A program made the position numbers and the translations under genes. DNA of 64,000 nt from Saprospiraceae bacterium (GTDB taxonomy: Bacteria; Bacteroidota; Bacteroidia; Chitinophagales; Saprospiraceae). The DNA is taken from NCBI GenBank assembly GCA_029212405.1, contig JARGNR010000009.1, forward strand, positions 42,269 through 106,268, written 5' to 3'. This document shows, one piece after another, positions 43,708 through 54,300 of the stretch (position 1 is its first letter; the number at the start of each line of letters is the position of its first letter). The notes below the pieces were generated by a model. That model saw nothing but the letters and a program-made list of their open reading frames with translations, made no database searches and was not told where the DNA came from.

Positions 43708-45552
43708 TTAATGATCTCCTACCTCTCCTTCTTCCAAAGGAACGTATTGAGGAACAAACTCTCTTTCATCTTTATTATAATCGTATGCCCATCTATGCAC
43801 ACTTGGAATCTTTCCAGGCCAGTTTCCGTGGATTGGCTCAATAGGTGTAGTCCATTCCAAAGTAGTCGCCTGCCATGGATTTTTAACCTTCATCTTCTTT
43901 CCATTCCAAATGCTGTAGAAGAAATTGATTACAAATAATAACTGAACTGCAAAAACTATGATAGCTGCAATCGTTATAAATTTATTCATATCTGCAAAAT
44001 GCTTAAAAGCATCAAACGAGTCAAAACTATAATACCTTCTTGGGACTCCTGCCATTCCGATATAATGCATCGGCCAGAATATTGCATACGCACCAATCAT
44101 TGTTCCCCAGAAATGAATTTTTCCTAGCGTTTCATTCATGAATCTACCATACATCTTTGGATACCAGTGGTAAATACCTGCAAACATTCCAAAAAATGCA
44201 GCAACACCCATTACGATATGAAAGTGGGCTACCACAAAGTAAGTATCATGCATTTGTATGTCAATCGTAGAGTTTCCTAAGAAAACACCAGTCAATCCAC
44301 CAGAAATAAACATGGATACAAATCCAATAGCAAATAACATAGGTGTATTCAACCGAATATTACCACCAAACAACGTTGTAATCCAGTTAAACACTTTAAC
44401 TGCAGATGGAACCGCAATAATCAATGTAAAAATCACAAAGAAATTAGAGATAAAAGGATTAACACCAGACATAAACATATGGTGAGCCCATACAATAAAT
44501 GATAAAAATGCAATTGCTAATATAGAATAAACCATCGCTCGATAACCAAAAATTGGCTTTCTAGCATGGACTGCCAATACTTCTGACACAATTCCCATTG
44601 CAGGTAATATAATGATATATACCTCAGGGTGTCCTAAGAACCAAAACAAGTGTTGATACAATACCGGAGAACCTCCTACTCTATCCAAAGCTTGACCTTC
44701 AATAAAGATCTCACTTAAGAAAAATGAAGTTCCTAGTCCTCTATCCATCATTAACATGAAGAATCCTGATGCTAATACTGGAAATGAAAGTACTCCAATA
44801 ACCGCAGTTACAAAAAATGCCCAGATTGTCAATGGCATTCTCCATAAGCTCATCCCTTTTGTTCTAAGGTTTAATACTGTAGTTATATAATTTATTCCTC
44901 CCAAAAGTACCGAAACAACAAAGAGCGTCAAACTCACGAGCCATAAGGTCATACCTGTTCCTGAACCAGTAGATGCTTGTGGCAGCGCACTGAGCGGAGG
45001 ATAGGCTGTCCAACCTCCTGAGAAAGGACCAGTACTTAGGAATAATGAATAAAACATAACAATACCAGCCATAAAAAAGAACCAGTATGAAAGCATATTT
45101 AAGAATGGCGATGCCATATCTCTTGCTCCTAATTGTAGTGGAATAAGTAAGTTACTAAACGTACCACTCAGTCCTGCTGTCAATACAAAAAATACCAAAA
45201 TGGTACCGTGCATCGTCACTAGTGCATAATAAAACTCAGGAGCCAATGTACCGATGCCGTTTACATCAACAACGATCCATTTACCTAATACTGGCTTCAA
45301 CCAAGTCAAACTTTCTTCTGGAAATCCCAGTTGTAATCTGAATACGATGGACATTGCTGCCCCGATGATTGCCCAAATAATACCAGTTATTAAAAACTGT
45401 CTGGCAATAATCTTATGATCCATTGAAAAGATGTAGTGGCTGATAAAGCTAGACTGATACTTATCTCCATGATGATGATCATGAAAATGATCGTCGTACC
45501 CTAGCTCTTTAATTAGTACATCTTCGTTATATGTTGTTGCAATATCTGCCAT
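43708..45552 (-). CDS. coxA: Cytochrome c oxidase subunit I
   Basis: This 614-residue haem-copper oxidase core subunit has 12 main helices. It shows the copper-B/crosslink motif 'LFWFLGHPEVYIIILPAMGI' (His, Glu and cross-linked Tyr), HHMF with its two copper ligands, and haem ligands in 'VVAHFHIVMGV'. The Glu of GHPEV and the usual channel residues point to an A-type oxidase. The N-terminal cytoplasmic tail is His-rich (HFHDHHHGD). It catalyses oxygen reduction and proton pumping in the inner membrane, with subunits II, III and IV encoded around it. Confidence 0.96.
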   Translation of the reverse strand: MADIATTYNEDVLIKELGYDDHFHDHHHGDKYQSSFISHYIFSMDHKIIARQFLITGIIWAIIGAAMSIVFRLQLGFPEESLTWLKPVLGKWIVVDVNGIGTLAPEFYYALVTMHGTILVFFVLTAGLSGTFSNLLIPLQLGARDMASPFLNMLSYWFFFMAGIVMFYSLFLSTGPFSGGWTAYPPLSALPQASTGSGTGMTLWLVSLTLFVVSVLLGGINYITTVLNLRTKGMSLWRMPLTIWAFFVTAVIGVLSFPVLASGFFMLMMDRGLGTSFFLSEIFIEGQALDRVGGSPVLYQHLFWFLGHPEVYIIILPAMGIVSEVLAVHARKPIFGYRAMVYSILAIAFLSFIVWAHHMFMSGVNPFISNFFVIFTLIIAVPSAVKVFNWITTLFGGNIRLNTPMLFAIGFVSMFISGGLTGVFLGNSTIDIQMHDTYFVVAHFHIVMGVAAFFGMFAGIYHWYPKMYGRFMNETLGKIHFWGTMIGAYAIFWPMHYIGMAGVPRRYYSFDSFDAFKHFADMNKFITIAAIIVFAVQLLFVINFFYSIWNGKKMKVKNPWQATTLEWTTPIEPIHGNWPGKIPSVHRWAYDYNKDEREFVPQYVPLEEGEVGDH

Positions 45553-45571
45553 TTTTAATTTAATTTTTAAA

Positions 45572-47083
45572 CTATTGCGAAATAATTCTCAACTCAGTTC
45601 TTCTATTCTGTGCTCTACCTTCTTCAGTTCCATTGTCTCCTATTGGAGCAGTTTCACCATATCCGTTACTAGATAATCTAGAAATATCCAACCCTTTATT
45701 AGTCAAATAGTTCAATACATTTTGAGCTCTATTTCTTGAAATTTCAAGATTAGTAGCATCATCTCCAACACTATCTGTATGTCCAGCTAGTTCAACTGTA
45801 ACTCCGCTGTTATTCTTTAGAATATCTGTCAAGTTATCCAACTCGTACTTTGAAAGATCAGAAAGACCTGCAGAACCTGTATCGTAAAATACATGTCTTA
45901 GCAGAATGGTCTTATCCTCTGCTTTTTCACTGTCCAATGCGTTTTTAAAATCTGCTCTTAATTCTTGAGCTCTTTCCTTAATTTCTACATCTAATAATTG
46001 ACCTAGTCTCGGGTCATCCTCTGTATTTCTAATGGTAGTCATGTAGGTAGACTTTTGCTCAGCCAACCATGTCTCATATTCGTCTCTTGTAACAATCTTG
46101 ACAACTCTTCTCATGGAATAATGCCCTTTTCCACAAAGCTCTGCACACGCTAATTCGTAATTAAATTCTTTCCATCTTGGTAAACTTTCAGGATCCTCAA
46201 CATCGTAAGGTTCATTCCATTCTGGGTAGTTCCTCAATTCTTGTCTGTACTCCTCCGTTGTTTTTATAGGTTTAAATATAAAATATGTAGGCAATCCAGG
46301 TATAGCATCCATTTTCACTCTAAAGTGAGGTAAATAGAAATTGTGAAGAACATCCTTTGAAGTTATTCTAACTCTTACAGTGGTATCTACTGGCAAAACA
46401 ATTTGATCCGTTCCGCCTAGTACAATATCATCAATGGATTTGTCATCTGACCAATCCATTCCTAATGAATTATTTGCAAGATTGATCATTCTGAAATCTT
46501 TTGTACCTAACTTTCCATCATTCCCTGGGTATCTAACATCCCAGCCAAATTGATAGCCTGTAGCCTCAATTTCTAAATATTGATCTTCTTCTGAAACATC
46601 TGGCATGATGTTGTTCCAAGCAACCAACCCTTTTACTACAAGAAATGTTAATACAATTGCTGGGATTACTGTCCATACCAACTCAATTGTATTATTATGT
46701 GCAATAAACTGTGCTTTATTCCCTTCTCTGCTTCTGTATTTGTAAGAATACCAAAACAATAGAACGTGTGTAATAAAGAACACAATAAAAGTTACACCTA
46801 GTGTTGCATTGAACAAGCCATCAATTTCTCCTCCATGCGCTGATGCAGCGCTATGAGGACCATATCCTAGCATGACATCTTTGTAATAGACCGCAGACCA
46901 AATAGTACCTATTAAAAAGAGTACCATAAATCCAACCAACCAAACAGCCGTTGTATCATTAGCCTGTTGTGCAACTTCTTCTTCTCCTCTTATCTTTGCT
47001 GCCAAGTCAGATATCTTACCTATCTGTACAACAACAACTGCGAGGATTACCAATATTAAAATCGCTATAAATCCAGTCGACAT
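45572..47083 (-). CDS. coxB: Cytochrome c oxidase subunit II fused to an OmpA domain
   Basis: The protein is 503 residues; standard subunit II is 300-400. An extra N-terminal helix (about 4-24) and another (48-70) precede the two usual helices (95-118 and 135-165). The periplasmic copper-A domain has 'DVLHNFYLPHFRVKMDAIPG' and the full site CAELCGKGHYSMRR. From about residue 393 comes a complete OmpA/peptidoglycan-binding domain: 'VELAGHTDSVGDDATNLEIS', 'RNRAQNVLNYLTNKGLDISR', 'QNRRTELRI'. The domain lies in the periplasm, where it could tie the oxidase to the cell wall. The frame is uninterrupted across the junction. Confidence 0.93.
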   Translation of the reverse strand: MSTGFIAILILVILAVVVVQIGKISDLAAKIRGEEEVAQQANDTTAVWLVGFMVLFLIGTIWSAVYYKDVMLGYGPHSAASAHGGEIDGLFNATLGVTFIVFFITHVLLFWYSYKYRSREGNKAQFIAHNNTIELVWTVIPAIVLTFLVVKGLVAWNNIMPDVSEEDQYLEIEATGYQFGWDVRYPGNDGKLGTKDFRMINLANNSLGMDWSDDKSIDDIVLGGTDQIVLPVDTTVRVRITSKDVLHNFYLPHFRVKMDAIPGLPTYFIFKPIKTTEEYRQELRNYPEWNEPYDVEDPESLPRWKEFNYELACAELCGKGHYSMRRVVKIVTRDEYETWLAEQKSTYMTTIRNTEDDPRLGQLLDVEIKERAQELRADFKNALDSEKAEDKTILLRHVFYDTGSAGLSDLSKYELDNLTDILKNNSGVTVELAGHTDSVGDDATNLEISRNRAQNVLNYLTNKGLDISRLSSNGYGETAPIGDNGTEEGRAQNRRTELRIISQ

Positions 47084-47127
47084 TTTTGACTTTTTATTTT
47101 TTAATTAATTTTTTTTCTATTTCTATC

Positions 47128-48435
47128 TTACACATGGTGATGTAAACTCTCTCCTAAGTATGGATCATTTTCTGGAACCAACGAAGCTTTAGATAAACTT
47201 GTAAATGCTACAAATAAAAACAAAGCAAAGAATCCAAAAAATGTTCCTAATTCCAATAATCCAGGTAGTGTAAATCCTGATACAAAATGGGAAGCATGCT
47301 CTGCTCCATGTCCTGCAGCTTCCATTGCTCCGTGTGCAGCTTCAGCACCGTGATCTCCAGCTCCATGTGAATGATCATGATGAGCAGCAACTTCATGTGC
47401 GGTATGTAATGCACCTGGCTTCACCATCAGGAAGTAATCCCACCAGTGTCCCAATACTACTAATCCAGCTACAAATCCAACTGAACCAAATTTTCTCTTT
47501 GTGTCATTTCTAAGGAGAATAAAGAATGGTAAAACAAAATTCACCACCAAATTACCAAAGAATAGTACTGGATAATTATCCATTCGTTCTTTAAAGTAAA
47601 TCGTTTCCTCTCCTACGTTCGCGTACCATATCAACATATACTGTGAAAACCATAGGTATGTCCAAAATATACTGAATGCAAATAAAAATTTACCTATATC
47701 ATGGATGTGCTCTTGTGTTACATTATCGTAGTATCCATTTGCCTTCAAATACAATAAAATTAATATTGTCAAAGCAATCATAGCTACAAACCAACTAGCC
47801 GCACTATACCATGCAAACATCGTACTGTACCAATGTGCATCTAAACTCATTATCCATTGCCAGATCATTGCTGCTGATGTAAATCCTACTATTGGTAAGA
47901 AAAACCCTGCATACCATCTCATTCTTCTGTGCTTCGCAAAATTCACTCCTGCACCATCTCTATCCTCTTCTAAGGAAAGTGCTCTTAACCTATTATAAAA
48001 GAATATCCAAGTACCTCCTATAATTATGGTTCCAAACAGGTACCAATTCTTATTTAAGAAACCTGATTTCCCTTCTAAAACTTTGTCTCCTTCGATATCT
48101 CCCGCCCAATGGTACAAGTGATTCAAATCAAAGTAGGTGGCCAGAGCGATGAATACCATCAGTCCAATTCCCAAGTAAATGAAAGAACCAAACGCTTCCC
48201 ACACTCTTTTAAATTGAACATGCCAACCTGCATATGCAGTGATACACACCGCAATGAAGAAAGTTGCCATCAAGGAAATCCCTGTAAAGAACACACTATT
48301 GTGCAGTAAGTTTGTCCAAAACCGCGTGTGCAATTCATCATCTGAGAACCAAGTGATTCCCATACATAATAGACCCAATACCATGAACGATATTAAGAAT
48401 GTTTTGACTGTACTTTTAAAAACAAATTGATTCAT
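47128..48435 (-). CDS. actF: Alternative complex III subunit ActF (membrane subunit)
   Basis: This 435-residue protein has about ten membrane helices, the size and arrangement of ActF, the second membrane subunit of alternative complex III (quinol:cytochrome c oxidoreductase). 'GINFAKHRRMRWYAGFFLPI'-type and 'MSLDAHWYSTMFAWYSAASW' helices match this family. A hydrophilic segment late in the protein is very His-rich (11 His in about 40 residues: 'HHDHSHGAGDHGAEAAHGAM'). It lies 44 bases upstream of the subunit II gene and is part of the act operon. Confidence 0.9.
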   Translation of the reverse strand: MNQFVFKSTVKTFLISFMVLGLLCMGITWFSDDELHTRFWTNLLHNSVFFTGISLMATFFIAVCITAYAGWHVQFKRVWEAFGSFIYLGIGLMVFIALATYFDLNHLYHWAGDIEGDKVLEGKSGFLNKNWYLFGTIIIGGTWIFFYNRLRALSLEEDRDGAGVNFAKHRRMRWYAGFFLPIVGFTSAAMIWQWIMSLDAHWYSTMFAWYSAASWFVAMIALTILILLYLKANGYYDNVTQEHIHDIGKFLFAFSIFWTYLWFSQYMLIWYANVGEETIYFKERMDNYPVLFFGNLVVNFVLPFFILLRNDTKRKFGSVGFVAGLVVLGHWWDYFLMVKPGALHTAHEVAAHHDHSHGAGDHGAEAAHGAMEAAGHGAEHASHFVSGFTLPGLLELGTFFGFFALFLFVAFTSLSKASLVPENDPYLGESLHHHV

Positions 48436-48460
48436 TATTGTCTTTTTCTATTTCGTTCTA

Positions 48461-49312
48461 TTAATGATCGTGATTATCTTCTCCTTCATGTCCATGCTCA
48501 TTGTGCATGTGATCTTCGTCCCCATCTGCATGGTGATGATCATCCTTGTGCTCCAAATCTACGTCGTGTCCTTCTGCGTGATCTACCATATTTGCAGCTA
48601 AATAATCTGCTCCTGCAGGTTGGTCTACATCATTTAAAGTATTCTCTAACTGATTATAAGCCAATTTTAATTCTTTTGCTTGAAGTGATCGGATGTAATG
48701 AATTACATTCCATCTTTCTTCATATGATATTTTATCCTTGTACGCGCCCATTAAATTCTTACCGTGCATAATAGCATGGTAATATCTTCCGTTTGATGCA
48801 TTTAAGTGCTCTTCTAATAAAAAATTAGCTGGCTGAACTGGGTAAACACCTCCATCATCTCTCACTAAATATCCATTTCCGTCTCCCTTTTCTCCGTGGC
48901 AAGTGGAACAGAAAATATTGTATAGATTCTTTCCTTCTTCTAATCCTGCATCCGTTATTGGAAGTGGATTATCAATTAATTCTGCAATTGCTCTTTCTCG
49001 TTCTTCATCAGAATCACCATAATAATAAGGTACACTTCCTTGAACTGGAATTGCAAAACTACCATGATTGTTTCTTCTTGGAACAGTACCATCGACTGGT
49101 AAACCAGGCTGAGCTAATTTGTAGTACTCATCTTCACTTCCCCAAGTGTTGTAATAGTAGTAGTTGTAATAATTTGCTTCGTAGGCAACAGAATGACCCA
49201 TATCCGGCATGTATTCTGAACCAGTATTGTTTACTCCTGCTTGTTGACAAGATTGAAGCCCCATTAAGGCTACCGTCAACACTAGGAAAATATATAATTT
49301 ATTGCTATTCAT
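48461..49312 (-). CDS. actE: Alternative complex III subunit ActE (monohaem cytochrome c lipoprotein)
   Basis: This 283-residue protein has a lipoprotein signal (MNSNKLYIFLVLTVALMGLQSC, Cys22). A cytochrome c domain carries one haem site CSTCHGEKGDG and the sixth-ligand candidate Met in 'HGKNLMGAYKDKISY'. The last 40 residues are extremely His/Asp-rich (12 His: 'HKDDHHHADGDEDHMHNEHG'). It accepts electrons within ACIII in the periplasm and may pass them to the oxidase. The order E then F matches known act operons. Confidence 0.92.
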   Translation of the reverse strand: MNSNKLYIFLVLTVALMGLQSCQQAGVNNTGSEYMPDMGHSVAYEANYYNYYYYNTWGSEDEYYKLAQPGLPVDGTVPRRNNHGSFAIPVQGSVPYYYGDSDEERERAIAELIDNPLPITDAGLEEGKNLYNIFCSTCHGEKGDGNGYLVRDDGGVYPVQPANFLLEEHLNASNGRYYHAIMHGKNLMGAYKDKISYEERWNVIHYIRSLQAKELKLAYNQLENTLNDVDQPAGADYLAANMVDHAEGHDVDLEHKDDHHHADGDEDHMHNEHGHEGEDNHDH

Positions 49313-49337
49313 CTTTATTAGATTAAATCTCTTTCGT

Positions 49338-49859
49338 TTATATCGTTTTGTGATTCACTTCTGACGCTCCTGTTGCTGAAAAGAAAGATTCAGCAGCAGA
49401 TGATTCTACCTCTGACTTATTAAAAGCAATACAAAACTTATCATCCGTAATTCTATCATCCAAGTAAGGATTGGTTACTCCAGGTCCTAATCCACAGATG
49501 GTGTAAAAAGTAACTACCATTCCGATAGAAGCAAACAATACTGTCAGCTCAAATGTAATCGGAATAAAAGCAGGAACTGACCAATATGGTTTTCCACCAA
49601 AAATGATAGGCCAATCTTTAGTAAATATCCAAGTCATTCCTAAAAAGGCAGTTAGTGTTCCTAATGCACCAAATATGAAACCTGCAATATGCAATCTTGA
49701 TTCTTCCAGACCCAATAATGGATCTAGTCCGTGAACTGGAAAAGGACTGTATACATCCATAATTTCCAAATGATCACTATTTGCTTTTTTGACAGCCTCC
49801 ATCATGATTACTTCATCATCGTAAAGACCGTATACTACATCAATATTTTTCTGAGCCAT
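49338..49859 (-). CDS. actD: Alternative complex III subunit ActD (DUF3341)
   Basis: This 173-residue protein belongs to DUF3341, the ActD family. An N-terminal soluble part (about 1-55, 'VYGLYDDEVIMMEAVKKANS', then 'YSPFPVHGLD') is followed by two membrane helices (about 57-80 and 95-120). It has no cofactor; ActD is a structural subunit on the membrane and cytoplasmic side. It lies 26 bases after actC and 25 bases before actE, a tightly packed operon. Confidence 0.93.
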   Translation of the reverse strand: MAQKNIDVVYGLYDDEVIMMEAVKKANSDHLEIMDVYSPFPVHGLDPLLGLEESRLHIAGFIFGALGTLTAFLGMTWIFTKDWPIIFGGKPYWSVPAFIPITFELTVLFASIGMVVTFYTICGLGPGVTNPYLDDRITDDKFCIAFNKSEVESSAAESFFSATGASEVNHKTI

Positions 49860-49885
49860 AGCTTCTAATTATCTCTTATTATTAA

Positions 49886-51307
49886 TTAATGAGCTTCTTC
49901 TGTTGATACAGTCTCATCATGACTGTGTGCATGTCCTAAATTCTTTCCAACATATTGATCACCTGAAGTTTTCAATATACTCTTGATCTCTGCAACAGCA
50001 ACTGTCGGAGCTACTCTTGTAAAGATTAAGAACAATACAAAGAACAAACCTAACGTACCTACAAAGATTCCAATTTCTACCCATGTTGGACTATAGTATG
50101 ACCAACTTGAAGGCAAATAATCTCTTGCCAACGTAGTAGCAATAATTACAAATCTCTCAAACCACATTCCTATGTTGATGAATATCGACATAAAGAAAGT
50201 GAATAAAACATTTCTTCTAAGACTCTTATTCCAAAAGAACTGTGGTGACACAACGTTACAGAACATCATTCCGAAGTAAGACCACCAGTAAGGTCCAAGT
50301 GCTCTATTAAAGAATGCAAATTGCTCATATACATATCCTGAATACCATGAAATAAACAACTCTGTCAAATAGGCAACTCCAACAATGGACCCTGTTGCCA
50401 AAATGACTTTGTTCATTGATTCAATGTGCTCCAGAGTAATATAATCTTCTAATTTCAATACTTTTCGTACCACTAGCATCAAAGTCAATACCATTGCAAA
50501 CCCTGAGAATATCGCTCCAGCAACAAAGTATGGAGGAAAAATCGTGGTGTGCCACCCTGGAATTACGGAAGTGGCGAAATCAAAACTTACTATCGTGTGA
50601 ACTGAAAGTACAAGCGGTGTAGCAATACCTGCTAGAATCAAAGACAATGATTCCCATCTTTGCCAGTGCTTCGCTGAACCAGTCCATCCAAATGATAAAA
50701 AGTTGTAAATTTTCTTTCTGAATCCTTTCGCTCTATCTCTTACAGTCGCAAAATCAGGTACAAGTCCTGTATACCAGAATAATAATGAAACTGTGAAATA
50801 CGTACTAATCGCAAATACATCCCACAACAATGGGGAGTTAAAGTTTGGCCATAATGGACCTCTTGTATTTGGATATGGGAAAATGAAAATAGCCAACCAT
50901 ACTCTTCCCATGTGAATGACAGGGAATAATCCTGCACACATTACTGCGAAAATGGTCATGGCCTCTGCTGCTCTATTCACACCAGTTCTCCATTTTTGTC
51001 TAAAAAGTAACAAGATCGCCGAGATCAATGTACCCGCGTGACCAATACCGATCCACCAAACGAAATTGGTAATATCCCAACCCCATCCAATGGTCCTGTT
51101 CAAATCCCAGGTACCGATACCATGCCAAATCGTCCAAATGATACAAAATGCACCAAACGAAAAGGTCATGACAGATAATAAAAATCCTATTACCCACGGT
51201 TTTGACGGAGTCCGTTCCGTCGGACTGATCAGATCTTCTGTAATCTGATGGTATGTTTTCCCTCCTGTTACTAAGGGCTCTCTAATTGGACTTACAACAG
51301 AACTCAT
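49886..51307 (-). CDS. actC: Alternative complex III subunit ActC (NrfD/PsrC-like quinol-binding)
   Basis: This 473-residue protein has about ten membrane helices of the NrfD/PsrC family, with '[20 protein letters not shown]' as the first and '[20 protein letters not shown]' (conserved His/Gly helix). It is the quinol-binding membrane subunit of ACIII. A short His-rich tail (GHAHSHDE) ends the protein. The start at ATG 51307 follows the actB stop by 43 bases. Confidence 0.94.
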   Translation of the reverse strand: MSSVVSPIREPLVTGGKTYHQITEDLISPTERTPSKPWVIGFLLSVMTFSFGAFCIIWTIWHGIGTWDLNRTIGWGWDITNFVWWIGIGHAGTLISAILLLFRQKWRTGVNRAAEAMTIFAVMCAGLFPVIHMGRVWLAIFIFPYPNTRGPLWPNFNSPLLWDVFAISTYFTVSLLFWYTGLVPDFATVRDRAKGFRKKIYNFLSFGWTGSAKHWQRWESLSLILAGIATPLVLSVHTIVSFDFATSVIPGWHTTIFPPYFVAGAIFSGFAMVLTLMLVVRKVLKLEDYITLEHIESMNKVILATGSIVGVAYLTELFISWYSGYVYEQFAFFNRALGPYWWSYFGMMFCNVVSPQFFWNKSLRRNVLFTFFMSIFINIGMWFERFVIIATTLARDYLPSSWSYYSPTWVEIGIFVGTLGLFFVLFLIFTRVAPTVAVAEIKSILKTSGDQYVGKNLGHAHSHDETVSTEEAH

Positions 51308-51350
51308 ATATTAGTGTTATGTGTTTTTCTTTAAAGTTTTAATTCAATTC

Positions 51351-54300
51351 TTAGGCATCAAAAGACTTGTCTCTGTTATTTACCTTCATCGTATATGTGA
51401 CTGAAGGTCTAACATTTACTTCTTCTAATACTAAATAAGAAAGTGGAGAATTATTCTTTTTAACCAAGTCTCCTTTTTTATTATTCAAATCTCCAAAAGT
51501 AATTGCTCCAGTAGGACAAGCTGTCATACATGCAGAACTAACATCTCTATCTTGAAGTCTTCTACCTTCTACTTTTGCAGTCAACTTACCTGTTTGTAAT
51601 CTCTGTACACAGAAACTACACTTTTCTATTACTCCTCTTGCTCTAACTGTTACATCTGGATTCAATACCATTCTTGTTAAGTTATCCGCACCAAATGGAA
51701 GATCTTCATCTGCAATTTTTACCTGATTTGCAGGGAATAAATCAGCAGTTGTATAATCTAACCAGTTGAATCTTCTCACTTTATATGGACAGTTGTTCGC
51801 ACAATATCTTGTACCGATACATCTGTTATATGTCATTTGATTCAATCCTTCTGAACTGTGGTTGGTGGCATTTACTGGACATACATTCTCACATGGTGCA
51901 TTATCACAGTGTTGACACATCATTGGTTGATACACTACATTTGGATTTTTTGCGTCTCCATAGTAATATCTATCAATTCTCAACCATGTCATTTCATGGT
52001 GACGTGAAACTTCTCTCTTTCCAACAACTGCAACGTTGTTTTCAGACATACATGCTACTGTACAAGCTCCACAACCAATACAAGAGTTCAAGTCGACGTT
52101 CATCCCCCAATGGTGACCCATTTCATAGTTCTCATCGTATCCTCTGTAAATTTGTTGCTCATTTAAATGTTGTGCATGATCTCTTCTCTTCTTAAGATCT
52201 TTCACATTTTCTTTAAGATCTGCAACCGTTGAGTTGTATATAATAGATCTTTCAGTCAATGATCCTTGGAAACCTTTCACTCCTGTGAAATAATCAAAGA
52301 AAACTGTTGCAGCTTCATCGGCATTAATGATTTCACCTGTTCCTTCTTCCTCAGCAGTCACACCAAATGTATGGTGGTATTGAACACATGAGAAATATTC
52401 CTCTTTTCCAGCTTTACTCCCTACTTGGACATCTGTATTATAATAATTTGTATTACCATTACCATCTACAGTCAATACATCATTAACATTTACACCGACA
52501 GCATCTCCCTTAATCCCAAAATTTCTACCATACCCCAAAGCAAGAGAAACCGTACCTGGCATTTGACCAAATTGTTGTATTACTGGGACTGTCAACGACT
52601 TTCCTGCTATTGTAATGTTAACCAAGTCACCATCTTCAAGACCATTAAAGCCATCAAATGCTCTTACCCCATCAAAGTTAACGGGTACTGCAAGGTAATT
52701 TCCCCATGAAGTTCTATTAATTGGGTCAGGCATTTCCATCAACCAAGGATTATTGGCATATTGTCCATTCCCCATTGATACTGATTCATAGAAATTAATC
52801 TCGATTTCAGTATTTGCTGGTTTTCTTACACCAGCAGCGGCTGAAGATGCATTTCCTGTAAATCCAGGAGCATTATTAGCACCACTATCTACTTTAAATA
52901 CACCATCTTGAAGCACTGAATCCCAAAATGCATCAAATGTAGAATAAGTACTTTGTGTAGCAAATGCTGTATTCTTCCAATTATTCTTTAAATAATCGAA
53001 GTATGGTTGATCTGAATCACTATTTAAATTGGCACTTTCAGCCCATAGTAATAATGACTCTTCGTATTGTCGAGTTGTAAATAAATTTTTAATGGTAGGT
53101 TGAATGATCGATAATTGACCTCTTTTTGCTTCTACATCTCCCCAACTTTCCAATGTATGATGAGTTGGAGCTACAATATCACATAGGTTGGTCGTTTCGT
53201 CATTAGTCTGTGAAAAAGAAACCTTAGTTTTCACTTTTCCAAGCGCTGTCGCTAATGCCGAACCATTTGCATATTCATATACTGGGTTACAACCGTTAAA
53301 AATCAGCACATCTACGTTGCCTCCGTTGATGTCTTTCACCAATTCATTTAATTCTACTTCACTTCCTTGTCTTTGTAAAGAAGCATTCGCAAAATTTACT
53401 GTTTTACCTATATTTCCTAGCGAACTGTTGATCGCATTGATTAATATTTGTTCTGAAACATTATTTGAACCACTGACAACCAAAGACTTTCCTTGAGCTG
53501 CCTGAAGTTCTGCTGCAACCTTATCTAAACTTGCTTTTGCTTCATCATTTAAACTTGGTACAGATACACCTCCAACAATTTTATTCGCTAAATAAGCAAT
53601 GGCTGCCCCCATCTCGGATGGTTTAGCAAAAATCCTGTTATCTGCATTTGATCCTGTCAATGACATTCCTGATTCTACTTGAATGTGTCTCGACATCTTT
53701 GGATTAGTAATATCTTTTATTTGTCTTCCTTTCACCCATTGTGCAGCATATTCTACTGGTGAAATCCAAGTTCCAAGAAAATCAGCGTCAAATGAGACAA
53801 TTACGTCTGCATTATCAAATCTGTATTCTGGTATAACTCTATCACCAAATGATTGCTCATTGGCATCTAAAATAGCTCCGCTTGATACTGGATCGTAGGT
53901 AACTACTTTTGCATTTGAATATTTAGCAGTGAACTCTTTAATTGCTGCGTGCGCCGTCGGGCTTAAAATTGTATTGCTTACAATTCTAATTCCGTTTGCA
54001 TTTGCAAGTGCAGCTTTTACTGTTTCATCTACTTTATCCCAACTGATCCCTTCGAATATCCCATCCGACTGCATCTGAGGCATAGTAAATCGAGCTGTAT
54101 CATATAAACTAAGAACAGAAGCTTGAGCCCTAGCTGAAGTACCTCCACCTGTCATTGGTGACAAATTATTTCCTTCAATTTTGATCGGACGTCCTTCTCT
54201 TGTTTTCACCAAAACTGGAACAGAATCACCTCCTGACACATATGTTGATGAATAATAAGAAGCAACACCAGGAACAATTGTATCTGGTTTAACTACATAT

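Noticed and set aside
48461..48600. His-rich DNA region in actE as a sequencing or simple-repeat artefact
   Set aside because: His codons and neighbouring residues vary, the frame stays open to a normal stop, and similar segments occur in neighbouring genes.
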